From Ilex aquifolium (Eukaryota; Streptophyta; Magnoliopsida; Aquifoliales; Aquifoliaceae), in assembly GCA_951799425.1 (NCBI GenBank), contig OX637402.1, positions 33,819,492 through 33,883,491 on the forward strand: a stretch of 64,000 nucleotides of DNA, written 5' to 3'. Below the pieces are notes generated by a model. The model did no database searches. It saw only the letters and a list, made by a program, of their open reading frames with translations, and was not told the origin of the DNA. The first letter of the stretch is position 1; each line of letters opens with the position of its first letter. A program made the position numbers and the translations under genes. Positions 56,851-64,000 of the stretch are shown here, piece by piece.

Positions 56851-57196
56851 AAGCAAAAAAAAAAAATAGAGATGGGAGAAAGAGAGAGAGAGGGATCTGA
56901 AAAAAAAAATGAGTGAAAGAGGGAAGAGAGGTTTTTATAATCAGGCAAAAAAATTCATTTTTTGTTGTTAAGGAGGATCAAAGTCTGGATCTCATTAAAT
57001 CCATTGTGAAGGCACATGTGTGTTTTGTTTTTCTTGGATGTTTTCAAAAACATCATTTTGAATGTTTCCATATTTTAGCCTTGTTTTCAAAATGGAACAG
57101 TAAAAAAAAATCAAAACATTCACCAAACCCCTTTTTGTTTTTTTTAGTCATAAAATGAAAAAAAAAACAAACTGTCAATTACCAAACGGCACCTTA

Positions 57197-57827
57197 AGTT
57201 ATGATTTGAACCATCACAATTATAAATTTAATTTTAAAACGTTATAATTTTGATACAGTGCCTAGTGGTCCTGTTTATTTAAAGGGCAAAAAAAAAGTTA
57301 AAAATGTATGTGGCCATCGGGTCATCTTCCATTTTTGCAGTAAAGGGTTGTACCGGTTGGCCACATTTTGTGTCAGTTGGCTCATTTTTCTTCACTTGGA
57401 CTTCTTTGTGAAATCATAATTCAAATTTTCTTTCATTAACATGTTGAACATTTGCTTAAATGGTGGAAAAAATTAATACAGGAAGAGAGAATTCCTTGCT
57501 ATTGGAGTAATTATTATCAAAATTTAAACTCAAAATATTTAAAGTTATAATCCCTCTTTATTATCAATTGAGTTAAATTGTGGTTGAGCCGGATGATTAC
57601 ACGAGGAAAAGAGCGGCAGCATCAAAAAGTCGGAGCTCAAAACTAAGACTTCCTCGATAAAAACCCAAGAAGTACTAAGACTTTCCTCAACTTTCCGAAG
57701 CAGCTTTTTTATAATCTGAAACTGGTTCTTGTACGTTCTAGTTTTGGCATTTTTGGTCAGTAAGGAACAAGTTTCCTCTTTTAACTAGTAGCTAAAACCC
57801 AAGAGCCTTTCTTCGATCTTTAGTTGT
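57197..57827. other. Upstream region of MIR394
   Basis: AT-rich, no ORF. It presumably holds upstream promoter elements of the miRNA gene. Confidence 0.35.
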
Positions 57828-57835
57828 TATAAATA
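57828..57835 (+). promoter_or_regulatory. TATA box, probably of MIR394
   Basis: TATAAATA followed by GGG is a textbook plant TATA box. It lies about 510 bp before the hairpin, a usual distance for plant primary miRNAs. Linkage to MIR394 is inferred from position. Confidence 0.55.
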
Positions 57836-58115
57836 GGGTGGAGGGAGAGGATAATCCACAGAGGAGAGACCGAGTTTTCAGATTTGTATGTGAATTCATA
57901 AACGAGGGTTTGAGGAAGGCAAGAAAAAAGACCGGGGGGTGGGAGGGAGGGTGAGGGTGTTTTTTTTTTTGCATCAGAATCGAGGGAGGGAGGGAGGAAT
58001 ATCTATGATGATCCTTTGCTTCTAAATATGCCCAAGGAATGAACCATCCAATCTGATTAATCTCTCTGTTTTCTGAAACCACCTCTCATCACCACCACCC
58101 ATCTTAATTAAATAC

Positions 58116-58118
<3 letters not shown>

Positions 58119-58149
<31 letters not shown>
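58119..58149. repeat. (CT)n microsatellite in the MIR394 leader
   Basis: About 15 CT units. CT-rich leaders are common just downstream of plant transcription starts. Confidence 0.9.
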
Positions 58150-58153
<4 letters not shown>

Positions 58154-58335
58154 ACTGTGCTACTCTGATCTTACCTCTTAAATAGCACCCAACCACCCCA
58201 CCTCTTCCCAACCCCTCATGGAGTGCTTGCCAGTTTAATATTATGAGAGTGTTTGTGAGTTTACATATGTGTGTCTTCAATGGTGAATGGAAGGATGCTC
58301 GTGGTTTTCATGGTGGTTTAACAAAGTGACTCTTA

Positions 58336-58460
58336 CAGAGTTTATTGGCATTCTGTCCACCTCCTACTAGAAAAAAGGAGCAAAAGACAGCTGAAACCTA
58401 ACTCTCTTTCTCTGTCTATCTCATATGGGAGGAGGTGGGCATACTGCCAAATGAGCTCTG
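58336..58460 (+). ncRNA. MIR394: MIR394 precursor hairpin
   Basis: The 20-nt mature sequence TTGGCATTCTGTCCACCTCC is at 58345-58364 and is identical to the conserved miR394 as I remember it. The star arm GGTGGGCATACTGCCAA lies at 58434-58450. The arms pair well: CAGAG with CTCTG at the base, UUGGCA with UGCCAA, and CCACCUCC with GGAGGUGG, with small mismatches in the middle. The loop of about 66 nt is typical of plant precursors. miR394 guides cleavage of the F-box mRNA LCR and acts in leaf shape and shoot meristem stem-cell identity. No ORF overlaps it. The two F-box genes in this window are of a different type and are not implied as targets. Confidence 0.95.
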
Positions 58461-59691
58461 TTTGTTTCTCTTTGTAAAACCCACGTGAGATGCTTCTCGG
58501 AACTGGTCCTCTATCTTTTCTCTTATATTCTTCTATTTGTAACGAAAGATGAAGGTAAAGAGCTTCACTGATCCTATTATTTGCTTCATCCCTATTTTCT
58601 CCACCCCTTGATTATGTTTTCCTTTTTATGTAATATATATATGTGACTCTGGGTATCTCCTTGATCAGGCTAACTTTTGTTTTTGTCTCAGTTTTAATAC
58701 TCGGAAATAGAAACAGCTCCCCGGTAAATCTTCGGTGACGCCGAGTTGGGAACCCTAGGTTTTCTTCCATTGAAAAGAAAATGAAGCCCTAGCTTCTTTT
58801 TTTTTTTGGGGGTAAAGAAGCCAGCCCTAGCTTTCAGATTCATCGTTATTTTTTCCTATTTCATCGTCTCTTCCGACATAAGATTGCCACGAGGGTTTCT
58901 TTCACCTCTCTAACGCATGCTGTTAAATCTGTTTAATGAAGTCTGTTGTGGGTTTGCCTTCTTTCTTTTCTAGAATCTACTTTAAGAAATTTGAAGGGGT
59001 ATAAAGCAAAGATCAAGAAAAATAAATGTTTTCTTTTCGGTATATTCTAACCGAGGAAAAAGTTGGTAATTTATAAGAAAGAAAAGGCTTGTGTAGTTGA
59101 ACAATCCCTTCAAGGCCTTATTCCAATTTCTGCAGAGATTTTCTTTAGTTTTGTTTGGACGATCATGATGACTATTAGGTTACAACCTAAAAAAAAGTAC
59201 TCCAATGTCTATGGCTTGGCTTCATGCATGTCTGATTCTCTGCCACCATTAATATGATTTAACGACATGTTAAGTGATAAAATCTTAAGATCATGTCACT
59301 GTTTTATTATTAGATTAATTTTTTTAGTCCCCATTTTCCTTTATTCAATTGTTATATGTACGTACACATGCACATGACAGATGGTAGGGCGTTAATGCAA
59401 TTAGGATAGCCCTGTCCAGAGTATTATACGATTTTATGCATCTTATTCCTGGTGATATGCGTAGGCTGATGATTGAAGACTGGCAAATTCCATTTAAGTA
59501 ATGAAAAATTGATTCTTCATACTCTCTCCCATTATTGAGCTTTTATGGAACATGAAAGCAACACATCAGTCTGGAGGATATGTAATTAGGTTAAACCCAG
59601 TTTCATTTAGCACTTACATTGTGGCTTCATTTAGTATTTACAACAGATTTTAATCAACTAATTATATGCTAGTGATGCAATTCATGGGATA
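58461..59691. other. Downstream part of the MIR394 transcript and intergenic DNA
   Basis: No further gene recognised. A T-run at about 58799 is flanked by related AGCCCTAGCTTC / AGCCCTAGCTTTC, perhaps a tiny retroposed insertion. Confidence 0.35.
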
Positions 59692-59699
59692 TTCAACCT

Positions 59700-59831
59700 T
59701 AGGGGTGTTAATCGAGCTGAATTCGAGCCTAATTCAAGCCTAATTTACACATAAACGAGCTAGCTCATTTGACTATTTACACATAAACGAGCTTAAAAAA
59801 ATGTTCAAGCTTGGCTTGATTAACAGTCCTA
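59700..59831. mobile_element. hAT-like MITE, same family as 9779
   Basis: 132 bp from TAGGGGTGTTAATCGAGC to GATTAACAGTCCTA, with a perfect 8-bp duplication TTCAACCT at 59692-59699 and 59832-59839. Termini and CGAGC-rich interior match the element in the DNL gene intron. Confidence 0.85.
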
Positions 59832-59839
59832 TTCAACCT

Positions 59840-60446
59840 CTTATTTTTCTTTGTCATCTTCCCTTTTTTTTTTTTTTCCATTCCTATCCTTTGAGAAGTT
59901 AATAAAAAATTATTGCGTTGTAAAAGTAGCTTTGAAATTAAATTAAATGCATTATAATATTTTTTTTTGTATGAAATTAGAAAGTAATGAGAGAAGCTTC
60001 GCATTCTAAGGCCTCTACAGCATTATTTATTTGCTAAAATAGTACAGAAGATATAAGATTTGGCTCGTGTCTATTATCCGGACTTGACGAGAATGATACA
60101 CAATATTAAAGAGCAATCAGCTCATAGTACCAATGGATGATACTATGCAAATCAGCGGACTTAGACAAGGGTTATTTGTTTTGCAAAGTTAATGAGTTTC
60201 CCGAAGGAGTTTGAGCTTTATCTAATCGCACCCAAAAAATTAAACGGGTTGGATTATGATACTAAAAAATTATTTTATGGTCTAATATTTTTTTTGGTGT
60301 AATAAGAATGTGGCCTGTAAATTGTTTTTACTTAATTTTATTCTATTATTTGTGTGATTTCTGTGTCACGTACAATTAAATCAGCAAAAGAATAAATGGT
60401 TGAAAATAATATTTTGATTTGATGCCTATGGCACTATCTTTTTAAA
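59840..60446. other. Intergenic, AT-rich
   Basis: No gene or repeat identified. Confidence 0.4.
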
Positions 60447-60633
60447 ACGATTATCTAAAATGGAGCAAGTGTTAAAATAGATGTTCAGAATTTGAATTTT
60501 GACAATTCTTTGGGATCAAGTTATAAGAAATTTATTTATCATAAATACTCGATAATCTGTCTTTGACGGAATCGAAAAGTGGATTAGTGTAAACTGTTTT
60601 GGATACTCCTAATTATTGAATTTAAAAAAAACA
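60447..60633 (+). mobile_element. SINE copy, same family as 2432, diverged
   Basis: AATTTGAATTTTGACAATTC (box B region), AGAAATTTATTTATCATAAA, CTTTGACGGAATCGAAAAG and GGATTAGTGTAAACTG, then an A-run, in the family order. Confidence 0.55.
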
Positions 60634-61390
60634 GAAGTATTTAGCATAAATCTACTGTCCCTAGTAGTTACAACCAACAACCCACCAAGACAAATGATGT
60701 TTGTTTCTATCTATTGTCAGCACATCTTGAGTGAGGTTATGACTACAACCAACACAGACAAATGATGATTACTCCTCTTTTCTAAACCTGATGATTCCCC
60801 CAGAAATAAACAGTAACCCAAGATGTTAGCATGTTTTTTTCTATATTCTATTATTTTTCATTTTTGAAGTGCAGAATTTATTTAGTTAAACTCACATATA
60901 CAAATATTAGCAATAATTTCATGCCTGAACACACTTTATAATATTAAAAATCAAACATTCATAAATAATTTTTATATTTTAAATAATAATTTACTTTTCC
61001 TTTTTTTTTTTTAATTACACTATTTAAAAATAAAATGAACATAAAGAAGAAAAATAAGGGAAAGAGAAGTACGTGTGAATGAGTTATTTGACATTAGAAA
61101 ATATGTAAGTTAAATTGTCTCAAATTGGGATAGCGCTTTTGAGCAAACAAAAAAAAATGGAATAAATTTTATACCATCAAATCAAAATAGATAAAAATTA
61201 GATCAATTTTGACTATTGTTGTATTTTTACAAGTAAGGAATTCAACTTCTTAACTGTAAGATCAGATATATATATATACAAAACAAGATAAATTTTAATA
61301 AATTTATTCGATTGTCTTAAATAAACTCATCAAACGGCCACCAATATCTCTCGCAAAATCATTCACATTACACCGTGCCTTCAGACATGA
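60634..61390. other. Intergenic, AT-rich
   Basis: It contains a stretch (60940-61100) resembling 37740-37930, probably two copies of one unnamed repeat. No gene. Confidence 0.35.
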
Positions 61391-61398
61391 GTTACCCA

Positions 61399-62048
61399 CT
61401 ATGAAGCACGGATACTTTGTTGAGGTCGGCGTATCCGTATCGGATACTTTATCGGATACGATACTTGTCGGATATTCGAGGATACGTATCGGATACACCT
61501 TCTACGTATCCGATAATAATTAAATATTATGATATTTCACGGATACTTTTGTGTTCAAGTAATATATATAATTTTTGAGTTGAATTTTTAACATTTCCTT
61601 TCAAATTCACATACCATACAATATATTTACAAAAATTCATACTACTTCAAAGGCACATGAGTATTTTTTAAGTATTATCTACAATTACATGTCAAAAGAG
61701 TATAAAATAAATCTATTACATTATAGTTTTAGCAAAAATTACTTCTAAATAAACCGACTCGATAAATGTGAACTTTGATTCTTTAATTAATCACTTCACT
61801 TTGTGAATATACCATAGTGATACGATATATATTTTCTTCAAACTAAAAAGAATTACTAATTTTTCTTATTGTGTTAAAGAACTACCAAAATATATAAGTA
61901 TTATACTGATTGAAAATAATAAAAATATTAAATATTTTTTATTATAACCGTATCTTGACCGTACCCATATCTTTTTTTAGATTTTGTCGTATCGCCGTAT
62001 TTGAATCATATCATACCCGTATCCCGTATCCATATCCATGCTTCATAG
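61399..62048. mobile_element. hAT-like non-autonomous element, 650 bp
   Basis: Ends CTATGAAGCACGGATACT and, inverted, CTATGAAGCATGGATATG. Perfect 8-bp duplication GTTACCCA at 61391-61398 and 62049-62056. The subterminal regions are packed with CGGATAC/GTATCCG repeats on both sides. There is no transposase frame. Confidence 0.85.
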
Positions 62049-62056
62049 GTTACCCA

Positions 62057-62531
62057 TAATAAAACTAATTACACAACTAACATGAAATTTCAATTCATAT
62101 TTTTTTGATGAACACGAGAGAATAAATCTATTTTTTAAATATATTTTATCCAACATAATACTGCAATCATAAGGATAATAAAACCAACAAGTATAAGTCC
62201 AAGTCCAAACACCACCTCTCAAAAAAACAAAAAAAAAGTCTAAACTTGGAGGAAAACCCACTGTTCGAACATGCCTGAATAAAAAAACCTTTAAATTATA
62301 ATTTTGACATTCGAACAAATTAAATAAAATATAATTTTAGCATTCAACCCCCCAAAACCTGATAATTGCTGTAATAAGCCTCTATCTTCAAGTCAACAGT
62401 CCCCAGGCATACCAATTGCCCCTAAACAAGTAAATGAGCCTTCTGATAGAATAGAACTCCATATAGTGCTGGAGAGAAGCGGCTGTCTTCATTTTGCCAC
62501 TGCCATCTTTTTCGCAACTGACCCACCTTTA
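62057..62531. other. Intergenic
   Basis: No gene recognised. Confidence 0.35.
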
Positions 62532-63517
62532 GAGCAACTCCAAGGAGGCTATGTAAACTAGCTAGTAAAAATATATTTTTTTATTACATTATCTACTTTA
62601 AATAACCACTTTTTCAAATTCACTCCAACAACGTTCTCTATTTTAGCTAACCACTTCAACTAACTTTAACTAACAACACCCAACTTCCACCAACAACTAG
62701 GAACTTGCAACATGAACCAAATTTGTGTATATTCAATCAACCCAAATCAAAGCCAACAAGAAGCAAATAGCCCACTCGAATATGATAGTCAGATTCTAGT
62801 AGTTAGCCCAAAGATCACTAGATTAGCACCACAAATCATAGCAGTTGCAAGACACAAAAATCGAAAGAAACCAAGCAAAACCAGAAAATAGTTGCCTACA
62901 ACCCAGTAAATCAACCTACAGAAAAGTAAAAGCAGCATTCAACCAAGCTAAACCAAGAAGAAACTATGAAAATATGCAACGCAGCAAGCCTATAAACCAA
63001 AGAGAAGCAGCAGCCAAGACAAAAGAAGGAAGAACAAGCAGCAAAGTGGGCAACGAACCAGAACAGGGAACACCCATAGGTCCAAAACTCAACCCAAATC
63101 CACTGCAACTATTTCGAGCCTCAAATTCAAAGAAATCCCTCAAAATTTTCAGATCGAAAAATTTCGACAAAAATTCTAGATGGCTACAAAATCAAAAACC
63201 GAAAACCGGAAACCAATTGAAGTTTGAAATCGAAAATCGAACAAAAGCATAACTCTACTAATTAGCAATATTACCTGAAGCAAACCGTATCTGCCTTCTG
63301 AAGATGATGAAGACGATCTTCAGCGATGAAGCCTATGGGGTGTTGTTGGCGCAAAAAAAAAAATAGCTAGCTTCTTTGCCCTAGCCAGGAGCAGCTAACC
63401 AAATGATGGTAATGGGAAATAGCTAGTGTGATAGCTAGTCCCTTGGAGACAATATTTAACCATTAGCAATGTAAAATAGATAAAAATGGTGTTTTATGGA
63501 GCCTTTTGGAGTTGCTC
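62532..63517. mobile_element. TIR element with TTA duplication, 986 bp
   Basis: The left end GAGCAACTCCAAGGAGGCT and inverted right end GAGCAACTCCAAAAGGCTCC are flanked by TTA at 62529-62531 and 63518-63520. The middle contains a 135-codon plus-strand ORF (62845-63252), Lys/Gln/Asn-rich, with no known domain. The termini fit PIF/Harbinger-derived elements. Confidence 0.65.
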
Positions 63518-63520
63518 TTA

Positions 63521-64000
63521 CGACGACATTTGATGAAATCTACGTAGCATAAGTGCCAATGATAATATCATGCCAGAGATCTTCCCAATATAGGCCTAGT
63601 ATACAACCTTCTTTGTCAATCCACGTACCACCAGTTCATATCCTGATTATCTTCATTTGACTACTATAATCAAGAGATCAAGTTTCATACACCAGTCTAC
63701 CATAACTCAAGAAGCAATTACGAGAAAAAGTCCCCCAAGAAATAAGTTAAAGTACCACATACTACACTTCTATTCAAACAGAATCAAAAACAAAACCACA
63801 AACATTTCCTCACCTAATTGCATTGCAACCCATTCATTGCACACATTTTTCAATCCCTCAATTATAATACAAGAGCCTACATGAATGAAAAAAACTGCAC
63901 AAACTAGTTTGCACTATAACATATGCCTTTACCTTGGTCAGTTTCACATTCTATCTTCCCTCTTCCGTGGAGCACAAGTGATGATATCATCAACTCGGAG
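63521..64000. other. Intergenic to the window end
   Basis: AT-rich, no gene recognised. It may be the 3' part of something beyond the window. Confidence 0.35.

Larger units (their letters stand above)
51911..57193. mobile_element. TIR element (TTA duplication) split by a nested LTR element
   Basis: The left end GAGTGCGTTTGGTAA and inverted right end GGTGCCGTTTGGTAA are flanked by TTA at 51908-51910 and 57194-57196. About 1 kb belongs to this element: AT-rich arms plus a CCACCC-rich centre. A 4.2-kb LTR element has inserted in the centre. Confidence 0.5.

Noticed and set aside
63657-63884. 75-codon ORF near the window end
   Set aside because: Composition is like the surrounding AT-rich DNA, with no domain or splice-linked partner.
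1-64000. tRNA and rRNA genes
   Set aside because: I looked for cloverleaf-type box A/B pairs. The only ones found belong to SINEs with A-tails. No complete tRNA or rRNA was seen by eye; a covariance-model scan was not possible.

Overview
The window is nuclear DNA of a flowering plant, almost certainly a eudicot. It carries spliced plant genes with GT-AG introns (plastocyanin, CDSP32, an MSL channel, a phi-class GST), a MIR394 hairpin, AT-rich intergenic DNA, and many plant-type transposons (Tat-lineage Ty3/gypsy, Stowaway, hAT-like and Harbinger-like MITEs, tRNA-derived SINEs). The species cannot be told from the sequence.

Layout. 0-11 kb: three minus-strand genes for plastid-type proteins (thioredoxin-like CDSP32, plastocyanin, and a four-exon DNL/Zim17 zinc-finger protein), separated by MITEs, SINEs, a LINE relic and a CCA-rich tract. 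11-18.5 kb: AT-rich DNA with decayed repeats and no convincing gene. 18.8-30.4 kb: a second gene-rich block with a five-exon MscS-like channel (MSL4-8 type), a three-exon phi GST, and two divergent genes of the F-box/DUF295 family, one of which has no F-box. 30.4-38 kb: a decayed unidentified gene, a solo LTR, a Stowaway and other nested small elements.

38.0-51.7 kb: a structurally complete 13.7-kb Tat-lineage Ty3/gypsy element on the minus strand. It has 711-bp LTRs differing at three positions, a GATAT target duplication, a PBS, a 1537-codon gag-protease-RT-RNaseH-RNaseH-integrase frame and one in-frame TGA inside integrase. Between pol and the 3' LTR it carries two spliced genes on the opposite strand (772 and 338 aa) plus two tandem-repeat arrays. 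This antisense two-gene cassette is the most interesting part of the window.

52.3-56.5 kb: a second LTR element without gag or pol (LARD-like), with an AAACC duplication and a PBS-side sequence resembling that of the Tat element. It is nested in a proline-codon-like CCACC repeat that itself lies in a TIR element. 57.8-58.5 kb: a MIR394 gene with a strong TATA box and a well-paired hairpin. 58.5-64 kb: intergenic DNA with two hAT-like elements bearing perfect 8-bp duplications, a SINE and a 986-bp TIR element.

The host genes have no evident joint pathway. CDSP32 (plastid redox), plastocyanin (photosynthetic electron transport) and the DNL protein (probable organellar Hsp70 helper) are all organelle-directed. 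All splice sites, domains and family names are from reading the sequence and memory of the families; no search was run.
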